64,000 nt of DNA from Paraburkholderia solitsugae (GTDB lineage: Bacteria > Pseudomonadota > Gammaproteobacteria > Burkholderiales > Burkholderiaceae): contig NZ_WOEY01000085.1 in assembly GCF_013177695.1 (NCBI RefSeq), positions 1-64,000 on the forward strand, in the 5' to 3' direction. Positions 45,170 through 53,350 of this stretch are shown piece after piece. A program made the position numbers and the translations under genes. A model generated the notes under the pieces. That model saw only the letters and a list, made by a program, of their open reading frames with translations. It did not search any database and was not told where the DNA came from. Numbering within the stretch: position 1 is the stretch's first letter; the number at the start of each line of letters is the position of its first letter.

Positions 45170-46075
45170 TCAGTGTTCTTCGCGCAGCATGCGGCGCAGA
45201 TGGAACACGATGTAGACGAGCATGATGGCGAACAGCACGACGGCAATCGCCGCGGAATAGCCTTCGCGGTAGTACTTGATCGCCTGGTCGTACATGTAAT
45301 AGGCGAGCACGGTCGAGCTATCGAAGGGACCGCCACCGCTCATCACCGCGATCAGATCGAAGCTGCGCAGCGCACCGATCACGGTCAGCACAACGGCCAT
45401 GAACGTAGCCGGCCGCAGTTGCGGAAGAATCACGTGCCATAGCAGACGCACGCCTTTCGCGCCTTCCATGCGCGCCGCCTCGACGACTTCCGGATTGATG
45501 CCTGTCAGCCCGGTGAGGTACAGCACCATGCAGAAAGGCGTTTGCGGCCACAGCGCGGCGAAAATGATGCCGAAGGTGACGGTGTGTGGATCGCCGAGCA
45601 CGGGAATGCCGTGACCGACGACCAGCCGCAGCAAGCCGAAACCGGGATCGTAAAACCAGCTGAACACGAGACCGACCACCACGCCCGAGAGCACGAATGG
45701 CGCAAAAAACAGCGACTTCACGACACGCATGCCACGGATATGCTGGTTCAGATAGAGCGCGAACAGCAGCCCGAGCGGCGGCGCCAACAGGAACAGCGCG
45801 AGCCAGATCAGGTTGTTCTTGAGCGCCGTATAAAAGGTGTCCGCATGGAACAGCTCGATGTAGTTATCGAACCCCGCAAACGTCTTCGGCGTCATTCCAT
45901 CCCAGTTGTAAAAGCTGAGCGAAATGCTGCTGATAATCGGGTAGACCACGCACAGGCAAAACAACGCACAACCCGGCAACAGGAAGAACAACGCGGCGCG
46001 GTGCTGATGACGGCGCGTCGTAGAGACGTGCCGGTGCCGCGCCGCGGGTAGGCGGCGCGCTGCGGAATGAGACAT
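45170..46075 (-). CDS. sugar ABC permease, MalF type
   Basis: A 301-residue permease with six helices after a basic cytoplasmic N-terminus. The EAA loop is EVVEAARMEGAKGVRLLWHV followed by ILPQLRPATFMAVVLT. It pairs with the MalG-type gene downstream. A hairpin lies between it and the binding-protein gene. Confidence 0.93.
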   Translation of the reverse strand: MSHSAARRLPAARHRHVSTTRRHQHRAALFFLLPGCALFCLCVVYPIISSISLSFYNWDGMTPKTFAGFDNYIELFHADTFYTALKNNLIWLALFLLAPPLGLLFALYLNQHIRGMRVVKSLFFAPFVLSGVVVGLVFSWFYDPGFGLLRLVVGHGIPVLGDPHTVTFGIIFAALWPQTPFCMVLYLTGLTGINPEVVEAARMEGAKGVRLLWHVILPQLRPATFMAVVLTVIGALRSFDLIAVMSGGGPFDSSTVLAYYMYDQAIKYYREGYSAAIAVVLFAIMLVYIVFHLRRMLREEH

Positions 46076-46103
46076 GATCGGGCCTCGTCAGAGATCGAAG
46101 GCG

Positions 46104-46133
46104 AGCGCCAGCTGTTGCTACACGGCTGGCGCT
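46104..46133 (-). other. hairpin after the sugar-binding-protein gene
   Basis: AGCGCCAGC and GCTGGCGCT pair perfectly over a 12-base loop, 7 bp after the binding-protein stop codon. No T-run follows. It probably stabilises the abundant binding-protein mRNA segment relative to the permease genes. Confidence 0.55.
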
Positions 46134-46140
46134 GCGGGGC

Positions 46141-47394
46141 TTACTTCTTGTAGATGCGCTTGCGGGTTGCTTCGAGGCGCACGAGCACGGCGTCGAGTTG
46201 CGTCGGATCGCTGTAGAACTGCTGCATCGCCTTCATGCCTTCATCGGCCATTTCCTTCTGCATGTCGCGATCGTAAAACTGCGCGATGCCGCCCTTCGTG
46301 TTAGCGAGCGTCTGGAAACCGACCTTCGAAATTTCATCTTCAGGTTCCGCCGCCTGGCTGTTCGACGGCAACTGCCCCCAGCCCTTCGCGAGATCGGCGT
46401 TGATCTGCGGCTGCTCCATGAAGGCCAGCAGTTTGCGGGCGTCGGCCTTGTTCTTCGCCTTTGCCGGAATCAGCAGCACATTGACCGGACCGTCCTCAGC
46501 CATCGGCACGTTCGCGTCGATCACCGGGAAACGGAAGAAGCCGGTCTGCGGTCGGACGGACGCGGGAATGCTCGCCGAGAAGAACGTGCCCATCAGCATC
46601 ATCGACGCCTTGCCGTTCACGAGAAATGGCGCAATCGAATCGAGGTCATAAGAGAGCGCGTTATCGATGAAGTAGTGATCGTCGATCAGCGTCTTCCACG
46701 CGGCATAGACCTTTTTAACGCGCGGATCGGTGTACGGAATTTCGCCGGCCATCAATTGCTGGTGGAACGCGTTGCCGTTGATGCGCAGGTCGAGATAGTC
46801 GAACCATGCGGCAAGCGTCCAGCTATCACGTGCCGCAACAGCGATCGGTGCAACGCCGCTTGCCTTGAGCTTCTTGCAGGCATCGAGAAATTCATCCCAA
46901 GTTTTCGGCTCGCCCTTGATGCCGGCCTTCTCGAACAGATCCTTGCGATAGAAGAAGCCGTAGGCGTCGTAACCGAGCGGCGCGGCGTACTGCTTACCCT
47001 GATACGTCGAGGCTTCTTTCACCGACGCATATTGTTGCGACCAACCGTTCTTGTTCCAGTCCGACGACAGATCTTCGAGCAGGCCGCGTTGCGCGTAATA
47101 CGCCATCCGCTCGCCGTCGTGCCACGACACGACATCCGGCGGATCGGTGGCGAGCCAACCGCCCATCTGCACCTTGTACGCTTCTTCGGTGACGTAGGTC
47201 ACTTTGAGGTCGACGTCGGGATTGGCTTTCTTGAACTTGTCTAACGCGTCCTGCCACGTCGAACGCTGATTGCCGCGCGCCGATACGTTGACGTTCAGCG
47301 TGGCCGCGTCTGCCGCGGTGGAACAGAGCGCGCCTGCGACCAGAGCGGCCGCAATCGACGCGTGTGCCAGACGGCGAAGGCGAAGAGAAATCAT
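46141..47394 (-). CDS. periplasmic sugar-binding protein (family 1)
   Basis: A 417-residue family-1 solute-binding protein. The signal peptide ends near AADAATLNV (residue ~30). The mature protein has WQDALDKFKKANPDVDLKV, PPDVVSWHDGERMAYYA and LDACKKLKASGVAPIAV, as in UgpB/MalE relatives. It is the specificity component of the importer and, given the GH42 gene, probably binds a galactoside. It lies 135 bp downstream of the end of the displaced ATPase frame. Confidence 0.93.
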   Translation of the reverse strand: MISLRLRRLAHASIAAALVAGALCSTAADAATLNVNVSARGNQRSTWQDALDKFKKANPDVDLKVTYVTEEAYKVQMGGWLATDPPDVVSWHDGERMAYYAQRGLLEDLSSDWNKNGWSQQYASVKEASTYQGKQYAAPLGYDAYGFFYRKDLFEKAGIKGEPKTWDEFLDACKKLKASGVAPIAVAARDSWTLAAWFDYLDLRINGNAFHQQLMAGEIPYTDPRVKKVYAAWKTLIDDHYFIDNALSYDLDSIAPFLVNGKASMMLMGTFFSASIPASVRPQTGFFRFPVIDANVPMAEDGPVNVLLIPAKAKNKADARKLLAFMEQPQINADLAKGWGQLPSNSQAAEPEDEISKVGFQTLANTKGGIAQFYDRDMQKEMADEGMKAMQQFYSDPTQLDAVLVRLEATRKRIYKK

Positions 47395-47529
47395 CTTTTG
47401 TCTCCTTGACTACCTTGTTGGCTGACAGCGAGTCGCTGCCAGACGATGTACCCGCTCTGTGGCGGAATAGGGCTTTGTGAATGCGGTGGTGCCTTGAGTG
47501 CGTCAGATGCCTTAGATGCACGAGGCACC

Positions 47530-47771
47530 TCAAGCGGCGACTCGCTCGGATTCAAACGTGCTGCGCCGCAGTGCCACGCCCTCCCCATCGAACAGATGAC
47601 ATGCGGAAGGTGGAACGTGAATGCAGATGCGCTCGCCCGAGCCGATCGACGTATCGCCCGCGGCCTTGGCGATCAGCGTGCCGGCCGCGTGATCGGCGTG
47701 AATATAGCTGTGCTCGCCGAGCCGTTCCGATAGCACGGTGACGCACTGAATGAACTGCTCGTCGCCATCAA
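47530..47771 (-). pseudogene. displaced C-terminal part of the sugar ABC ATPase
   Basis: In a different reading frame from the ATPase, these 80 codons encode its expected end: FIQCVTVLSERLGEHSYIHA, then SGERICIHVPPSACHLFDGE. This is the TOBE-like regulatory domain, which has no ATG of its own at the right place. Restoring one base near 47772 joins it to the ATPase and gives a normal 379-residue protein. Confidence 0.85.
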
Positions 47772-48668
47772 GCGCAGATGTTCCGGGCGCACGCCGAGCG
47801 TGACGGGCTGGCCACGCTGAAGACGTTCACCGTCGACATTCGCAATCAGCCGTTCGCCGCTGTTTGTCAGCGTGACGGCCACCTTGCCTGGTTCGATCGA
47901 ATTGACCACCGCATCGATGAAATTCATTCGCGGCGAGCCGATGAAGCCCGCCACAAAGCGCGACTTCGGATGGTGATACAAGTCGAGCGGCGCGCCGGTT
48001 TGCGCGATGCTGCCAAAGCGCTCAGCGTCAGCACCTGCGTGCAGCAGCACGATTCTGTCGGCAAGCGTCATCGCCTCGACCTGATCGTGGGTCACATAGA
48101 CCACGCTCGCGTTCGCAAAGCGCTGGTGCAGGCGGGCGATTTCGACGCGGGTCTGGCCACGCAATGCAGCGTCGAGATTCGACAGCGGTTCGTCGAACAG
48201 GAACACGCCGGGTTCGCGCACGATCGCCCGGCCGATCGCAACGCGTTGCCGCTGCCCGCCCGAGAGTGCTTTCGGATAGCGGTCAAGGAAGGCGTCCAGT
48301 TGCAGAATACGCGCGGCTTCGCGCACCTTCCGGTCGATGACGTCCTTGGGTTGCTTCGCGAGTTTCAGGCCGAACGCCATGTTGTCGAACACGGTCATGT
48401 GCGGAAACAGCGCGTAGCTCTGGAACACCATCGCCACGCCGCGCGCGGCAGCGGGCACGTCGTTCACGAGGCGGCCGCTGATGTGCAACTCGCCCTCGCT
48501 CAGGTCTTCCAGACCGGCGATCATTCTCAGCAGGGTCGACTTGCCGCAACCCGAGGGCCCCAGAAACACGCAGAACTCGTGCTGCGCGATCTCGAGATTC
48601 ACGCGCCGGATCACCGGCGGATGGTCACCATACGACTTCTGCACGTTCGTAAGACGAATCGTTGCCAT
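47673..48668 (-). CDS. sugar ABC transporter ATPase (MalK/UgpC type), frameshifted near its C-terminus
   Basis: The first ~299 residues are a normal MalK/UgpC-type ATPase: Walker A GPSGCGKSTLLRMIAG, Q-loop VFQSYALFPH, signature LSGGQRQR, Walker B VFLFDEPLSN, switch His in YVTHDQVEA. After LGVRPEHLRL the frame shifts by one base and ends with 32 unrelated residues, stopping at 47673 (331 in all) instead of 47530. The nucleotide-binding domain is intact and only the last part of the regulatory domain is lost. The start ATG at 48668 follows GAGGAGG. It is the first gene of the galactoside operon. Confidence 0.88.
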   Translation of the reverse strand: MATIRLTNVQKSYGDHPPVIRRVNLEIAQHEFCVFLGPSGCGKSTLLRMIAGLEDLSEGELHISGRLVNDVPAAARGVAMVFQSYALFPHMTVFDNMAFGLKLAKQPKDVIDRKVREAARILQLDAFLDRYPKALSGGQRQRVAIGRAIVREPGVFLFDEPLSNLDAALRGQTRVEIARLHQRFANASVVYVTHDQVEAMTLADRIVLLHAGADAERFGSIAQTGAPLDLYHHPKSRFVAGFIGSPRMNFIDAVVNSIEPGKVAVTLTNSGERLIANVDGERLQRGQPVTLGVRPEHLRLMATSSSFSASPCYRNGSASTAIFTPITRPAR

Positions 48669-48683
48669 GCTGCTACCTCCTCG

Positions 48684-48699
48684 ATTTAACCGCTTAAAT
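48684..48699. promoter_or_regulatory. LacI-type operator O1 of the galactoside operon
   Basis: ATTTAACCGCTTAAAT has perfect ATTTAA/TTAAAT arms around a central CG, the symmetry of LacI-family operators. It covers roughly +2 to +17 of the predicted leftward transcript, just before the ATPase ribosome site. Confidence 0.82.
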
Positions 48700-48707
48700 T
48701 TTTGTGA

Positions 48708-48736
48708 AAAATAAACGGCCAGCTCTTGTGCAGCAA
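48708..48736 (-). promoter_or_regulatory. sigma-70 promoter of the galactoside ABC operon
   Basis: On the minus strand TTGCTG (48736-48731) and TATTTT (48713-48708) are separated by exactly 17 bp. The predicted start is near 48701. The promoter lies precisely between the two LacI-type operators, as expected for repression by occlusion or looping. Confidence 0.7.
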
Positions 48737-48738
48737 GC

Positions 48739-48754
48739 ATTTAATCGCTTAAAT
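48739..48754. promoter_or_regulatory. LacI-type operator O2 of the galactoside operon
   Basis: ATTTAATCGCTTAAAT differs from O1 at a single central base. It abuts the upstream edge of the -35 element, and its centre is 55 bp from that of O1. The nearly identical pair is strong evidence that the divergent LacI gene controls this operon. Confidence 0.82.
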
Positions 48755-48873
48755 TCGATCTTGAGGGAAGTAGTCATGGTGGGTGTCTCCGCTGTGTTTT
48801 CCAGAAACTTAGCAATGTCGCCAGTCGCTTGCAACATTTGAATCGCATTCCCTGAATATGGGATAAACAGAAC

Positions 48874-49890
48874 ATGGTCACCCTGTCCGAAGTCGCAAAG
48901 CGCGCGCGCGTCACCGCCGCAACCGTTTCCAATGTCCTGCGCAACCGCGAGAAGGTCCGCCCGGAGACGGCAGAACGCGTGCTCAAGGCAATCGCCGATC
49001 TCGACTACCGGCCCAATCTGAACGCACGCGCACTGGCGGAGGGCCGCTCGTCGACCTTGGCCTTGATGTTGTCGAACATCTCGAACCCGTTCTACCCCGA
49101 GTTCGTCTCGGCCGCCGAGCGAGCGGCGCGCAAAGCGGGGTACTTCCTGATGGTTTGCAATACGGACGACGATGCGGAGATCGGCCGCGCCTATCTGAAC
49201 CAGATCGCCGGCACGCTCGCGGACGGTGTGCTCGTGATGAACACGAACATCACGATCAACGAGTTGTGCGCCTCGGCCACGCACAGCGCGCCGATCTTGC
49301 TGGCGATGTGGGAACACCCGGAGACGCCGCCCGCGCTGCCCTGCATCGCCGTGGATTTTGCCCATGCGGGCGCGCTTGCCGCGGGGCATCTGCTCGAACT
49401 GGGTCACCGCGAGATTGGCCTGCTGATCGGCGACGGTTGCGGCGGCTTGCAGGATGCGCGCTCCAACGGATTTCGTGCGGTCATGCGCGAGGCCGGGATC
49501 GAAACAGACGCCGCCGCGGTGCTGCAGATCCGCGACTCGATCGACGCCGGCTACGCCGCCTGCATGCAGTTGATGGCGAACCGCCCTCACCTCACCGCGA
49601 TTTTCGCGACCAACGATCTGCTGGCAATCGGCGCGGCACAGGCGTTGATCACGCTTGGCCGTGCGGTGCCAAACGACGTGTCGGTCATCGGCATTACGGA
49701 CATTCAACTGGCGCACCAGGTGCATCCTGCGTTGACGACGGTCGCGATCCAGACGGCGGCCGTCGCGGAGTTGTCGATCGAGAGTCTGATCCGGTTGATT
49801 CAGACGCCGGAACAGCAACCATCGATGGTGCTTGCGCCGCCGCCGCAACTAGTCGTGCGGGCGTCGACGGGACCGCGGCGCATGCGTTGA
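48874..49890 (+). CDS. LacI-family repressor of the galactoside operon
   Basis: A 338-residue LacI-type regulator. The N-terminal helix-turn-helix is VTLSEVAKRARVTAATVSNV, followed by the hinge helix NLNARALAEGRS that inserts at the central CG of the operator. The periplasmic-binding-protein-like effector domain (about 60-330) includes IFATNDLLAIGAAQAL. It is divergent from the ABC/beta-galactosidase operon, with two matching operators between them. The inducer is presumably a galactoside or its product. Confidence 0.94.
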   Translation: MVTLSEVAKRARVTAATVSNVLRNREKVRPETAERVLKAIADLDYRPNLNARALAEGRSSTLALMLSNISNPFYPEFVSAAERAARKAGYFLMVCNTDDDAEIGRAYLNQIAGTLADGVLVMNTNITINELCASATHSAPILLAMWEHPETPPALPCIAVDFAHAGALAAGHLLELGHREIGLLIGDGCGGLQDARSNGFRAVMREAGIETDAAAVLQIRDSIDAGYAACMQLMANRPHLTAIFATNDLLAIGAAQALITLGRAVPNDVSVIGITDIQLAHQVHPALTTVAIQTAAVAELSIESLIRLIQTPEQQPSMVLAPPPQLVVRASTGPRRMR

Positions 49891-50099
49891 GGCGTGAGAC
49901 TACGCGACCGGCAGGCGGTGCAACACGGCGGTCGCCAAGCTGTCACCAAACCCGGCACAGCCGCTTCACCCCACATTCAGCAGAAAATGCTGTGGCGGCC
50001 CGAAAAAAACGCTCCGCGCGCCGTGAAAGCCTCGATTGGCGATTTCGTCGACTGCCACGCACGCGTAGCATCGAAGCATCAATCTGAAGGAGCAACACG

Positions 50100-51572
50100 A
50101 TGTCTCTCGCATTGACTCGCAACGAACTGATTCGCCCGCAGAATCTGATCGACGGCAAGTGGATCGACGCCGCCGACGCCGCGCGCTTTCCCGTCACCAA
50201 CCCGGCCACCGGCGAACTGATCGTCGAAGTCGCGAACAGCGGCGCATCGGACGCACGCGCCGCCACCGACGCCGCGGCCCGCGCCTTCCCCGCCTGGCGC
50301 GATAAGCTGCCGCGTGAACGCGCGGAGATTTTGCGCCGCTGGCATGCGCTGATCGTCGCCAATACCGAAGACCTCGCGAAACTGATGTCGATGGAACAAG
50401 GCAAGCCGCTCGCGGAAAGCCGTGGCGAGGTCGCCTACGGTGCGTCGTACGTCGCGTGGTTCGCCGACGAGGCGACGCGTATCTACGGCGATCTGATCCC
50501 GCAGCAACAGCGCGGCAAGCGCATGAGCGCGGTGAAGGAACCGGTCGGCGTGGTCGCGGCGATCACGCCGTGGAATTTCCCGCTGGCGATGATCGCGCGC
50601 AAGATCGCGCCCGCGCTCGCAGCCGGATGCACGGTGGTGGCCAAGCCCGCCGAAGACACGCCGCTCACCGCGCTCGCACTTGCGGCGCTCGCCCAGGAAG
50701 CGGGCTTGCCGGACGGCGTGCTGAACATGCTGTCGGCTTCGCGTGAACAGGGAATTGCGGCGGTCGCTGACTGGCTTGCCGACACGCGCGTACGCAAGAT
50801 TACCTTCACCGGATCGACGCCGGTCGGCAAGTATCTCGCCCGCGAATCGGCTGGGACGCTGAAGAAGCTGTCACTGGAATTGGGCGGCAATGCGCCCTTC
50901 ATCGTATTCGACGACGCCGATCTCGACGCGGCGGTCACCGGCCTGATGGCGGCCAAGTTCCGCAATGGCGGCCAAACCTGCGTGTGCCCGAACCGTGTCT
51001 ATGTGCAGTCCGGCGTCTACGCGCGTTTCGCCGATCTGCTCGCGAAACGCGTCGCCGCCTTGAAGGTTGCGCCCGCAACCGATCCGGACGCACAGATTGG
51101 CCCGATGATCAATGAGCGCGCCATCGACAAGATCGCCCGCCATGTAGAAGACGCCGTCAAACATGGCGCGAAAGTGCTGACGGGTGGCAAGCGCCTGACG
51201 GAACTCGGCCCGAACTACTATGCGCCGACGGTGCTGACCGACGCGCGGGACGACATGCTCGTCTGCTGCGAAGAAACCTTTGGGCCGCTGGCGCCACTGT
51301 TCCGTTTCGACGACGAAGCCGAAGCGATCCGCCTCGCCAACGACACGCCGTTCGGCCTCGCCGCCTACTTCTACACGCAGGACGTGCGGCGCATCAATCG
51401 CGTCGCAGCCCAGCTCGAAGCGGGCGTGATCGGCATCAACGAAGGCGCCGTATCGAGTGAAGCAGCGCCGTTCGGCGGCGTGAAGGAATCGGGCTATGGC
51501 CGCGAAGGGTCGAAGTACGGGCTCGACGATTACATGTCGATCAAGTACCTCTGCCAGGGCGGGTTGGATTAA
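50100..51572 (+). CDS. gabD: succinate-semialdehyde dehydrogenase, GabD type
   Basis: A 490-residue ALDH-family enzyme. It shows the cofactor segment TPWNFPLAMIARKIAPALAAG, the base in LELGGNAPFIVFDDADLDAA, and the catalytic cysteine in NGGQTCVCPNR, with the second Cys two residues later that is a known redox switch in GabD. EQGKPLAESRGEV and the C-terminal FGGVKESGYGREGSKYG are typical. It oxidises succinate semialdehyde to succinate with NAD(P)+. It stands alone between lacI and a transporter gene; GAAGGAG precedes the ATG. Confidence 0.92.
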   Translation: MSLALTRNELIRPQNLIDGKWIDAADAARFPVTNPATGELIVEVANSGASDARAATDAAARAFPAWRDKLPRERAEILRRWHALIVANTEDLAKLMSMEQGKPLAESRGEVAYGASYVAWFADEATRIYGDLIPQQQRGKRMSAVKEPVGVVAAITPWNFPLAMIARKIAPALAAGCTVVAKPAEDTPLTALALAALAQEAGLPDGVLNMLSASREQGIAAVADWLADTRVRKITFTGSTPVGKYLARESAGTLKKLSLELGGNAPFIVFDDADLDAAVTGLMAAKFRNGGQTCVCPNRVYVQSGVYARFADLLAKRVAALKVAPATDPDAQIGPMINERAIDKIARHVEDAVKHGAKVLTGGKRLTELGPNYYAPTVLTDARDDMLVCCEETFGPLAPLFRFDDEAEAIRLANDTPFGLAAYFYTQDVRRINRVAAQLEAGVIGINEGAVSSEAAPFGGVKESGYGREGSKYGLDDYMSIKYLCQGGLD

Positions 51573-51640
51573 CAAGCTCCCGCATTTTCCGCCATCTGCC
51601 GCCTGACATCACGCTTCGCATGACGCGAGGCGTGAGCTTC

Positions 51641-51670
51641 AAGTCAGCATCCCATTGCTGACTTCTATTT
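51641..51670 (+). terminator. terminator downstream of gabD
   Basis: AAGTCAGCA and TGCTGACTT form a perfect 9-bp stem with a 6-base loop, followed by CTATTT. It lies about 70 bp after the gabD stop codon and could work for rightward transcription. Confidence 0.6.
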
Positions 51671-51811
51671 CCGCTGCAAGGCCTCCTGAAGCGCCTTCAC
51701 AAGATCGGCCATGCTGTTAAAGCGGAAGTCGATCTTCGGCTGCATGCTGTGGCAGTCCCCCAGCACACGCCGTCTCCATCCCTCGTCATGCATCCCATTC
51801 ATGACGCCCAT
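51665..51811 (-). CDS. possible 48-residue protein
   Basis: A short minus-strand frame of 48 codons. The C-terminal part (MQPKIDFRFNSMADLVKALQ) reads like a structured helix-containing protein, and a hairpin follows the stop codon immediately. The ATG at 51811 has only a poor ribosome site. It may be the end of a degraded larger gene. No family is recognised. The rest of the 371-bp gap around it holds no other gene. Confidence 0.3.
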   Translation of the reverse strand: MGVMNGMHDEGWRRRVLGDCHSMQPKIDFRFNSMADLVKALQEALQRK

Positions 51812-51943
51812 TTTTGTCCCTAATTTGACCGGGTTTTCTCACGGCTCTATGGTTCGACCATGCCTGCCGGACTCGTATCGCCACTCCCGCCGATCAGCAT
51901 GGCCGTGACGCGGAACCCTCAACATCGTGACCTCCCATATGCC

Positions 51944-53293
51944 ATGAACTCTGACGCGACCGCCGCTCTTAACCCCCTGCCCGCAGTCCGACCAACCAGC
52001 AAGGTTCGTCGCGCGGTGACGACCGCAGTGCTCGGCCAGATCCTCGAGTGGTATGATTTTTTCCTCTATGGAACCGCCGCCGCACTGGTATTCGGCAAGC
52101 TGTTCTTTCCGGTCGGAAGCGATCCGCTGACGGGCACCATCGCGGCATTCGGCGGCTTTACCGTGGGCTTCATCGCGCGGCCCATCGGTGGCGTGCTATG
52201 CGGCCATATCGGCGACCGCTACGGCCGCAAGACCGTCATGATGCTGACGCTGCTGGTGATGGGCACCGCTACCGCCGGCATGGGTCTTCTGCCGACCTAC
52301 CAGCAGATCGGCATCGCGGCACCCGTCTTGCTTGTGCTGTTGCGCATCCTGCAAGGGCTGGCCGCAGGCGGGGAATGGAGCGGCAGCATCCTGCTGATTC
52401 ACGAGAACGCGCCCGCCTCGAAACGCGGCGCGCTGGCGGCATGGAGTCCGTGCGGCGCGGCGTTCGGCTTCGTGCTCTCGACCGCTGCCTTCCTGCTCGT
52501 GCAGACGCTGTCGCCTTCCGACTTCCACAACTGGGGCTGGCGTGTGCCGTTCCTCTGCAGCGCCGTGCTGGTCGCGCTCGGTCTATGGATGCGCCGCTCC
52601 GTGGACGAAAGCGCGGAGTTCGCCGAAGTGAAGGCCACGCGCCGCGACAGCCGCATGCCGATCGTCGAGGTGCTGCGTCAATGTCCGCGCGAAGTGCTGA
52701 CGGTGTTCGGCCTGCGCTTTGGCGAAGGCGCTGCGTCATACATCTTCTTCGCGTTCTCGATCGCCTATAGCCAGTTCATCGGCATCAAATCAAGCTGGGT
52801 GCTCGGCGGCCTGACCGTTTCGATGCTGCTGATGATCCCTGTTTCACTGTTGATGGGACGCCTTACCGACAAAATCGGCCGCAAACCCGTCTATCTCGCC
52901 GGCGCGATCGCGATGGTGCTGGTCGCGTATCCGTACTTCACGTTGCTCGGCTCCGGCGTGCTGTGGAAAGTCATCGCGGCACTCGTGCTCGCCAACAGCA
53001 TCACGCTCGGCATTCTCGAAGGCGCACAGCCCGCCTTTATCAGCGAATTGCTGCCTGTCCATCTGCGCTTCTCGGGCCTGGGTATCGGCCGTGAGATTTC
53101 GTCGGTACTCGGCGGCGGCCTCTCGCCGATGGTGGCAACCGCTTTGCTCGCCCATTACCGCAGCGCCACGCCAGTCGCCATTTACCTCGTCGTGCTTGGC
53201 CTGATCACCGTGCTCGCGACGTGTCTCGCGCCCGAGACCTTCCCCAAAGCGCTGCGGCTTCAGGCGCAACGCAAAGAGCAAGACAACGCCTGA
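51944..53293 (+). CDS. MFS transporter, metabolite:H+ symporter (MHS) family
   Basis: A 449-residue inner-membrane transporter with 12 predicted helices. It has the MHS signature LGQILEWYDFFLYGTAA in helix 1, GHIGDRYGRKTVMML in loop 2-3, and RILQGLAAGGEWSGSILLI in helix 4. Relatives carry shikimate, citrate, alpha-ketoglutarate or aromatic acids. The start at 51944 (MNSDATAAL) gives the usual short cytoplasmic lead. It precedes the flavin monooxygenase genes by 57 bp, so it probably imports their substrate. Confidence 0.92.
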   Translation: MNSDATAALNPLPAVRPTSKVRRAVTTAVLGQILEWYDFFLYGTAAALVFGKLFFPVGSDPLTGTIAAFGGFTVGFIARPIGGVLCGHIGDRYGRKTVMMLTLLVMGTATAGMGLLPTYQQIGIAAPVLLVLLRILQGLAAGGEWSGSILLIHENAPASKRGALAAWSPCGAAFGFVLSTAAFLLVQTLSPSDFHNWGWRVPFLCSAVLVALGLWMRRSVDESAEFAEVKATRRDSRMPIVEVLRQCPREVLTVFGLRFGEGAASYIFFAFSIAYSQFIGIKSSWVLGGLTVSMLLMIPVSLLMGRLTDKIGRKPVYLAGAIAMVLVAYPYFTLLGSGVLWKVIAALVLANSITLGILEGAQPAFISELLPVHLRFSGLGIGREISSVLGGGLSPMVATALLAHYRSATPVAIYLVVLGLITVLATCLAPETFPKALRLQAQRKEQDNA

Positions 53294-53350
53294 CGTCCAG
53301 CCGACACCACGTCAGCCTGAACCCCTCATTCCTTTTCTTACGTTGTCATC

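Noticed and set aside
47395..47529. A GGTGCCT/AGGCACC inverted repeat as terminator before the sugar-binding-protein gene
   Set aside because: The arms are only 7 bp, more than 20 bp apart and without a T-run on the coding strand.
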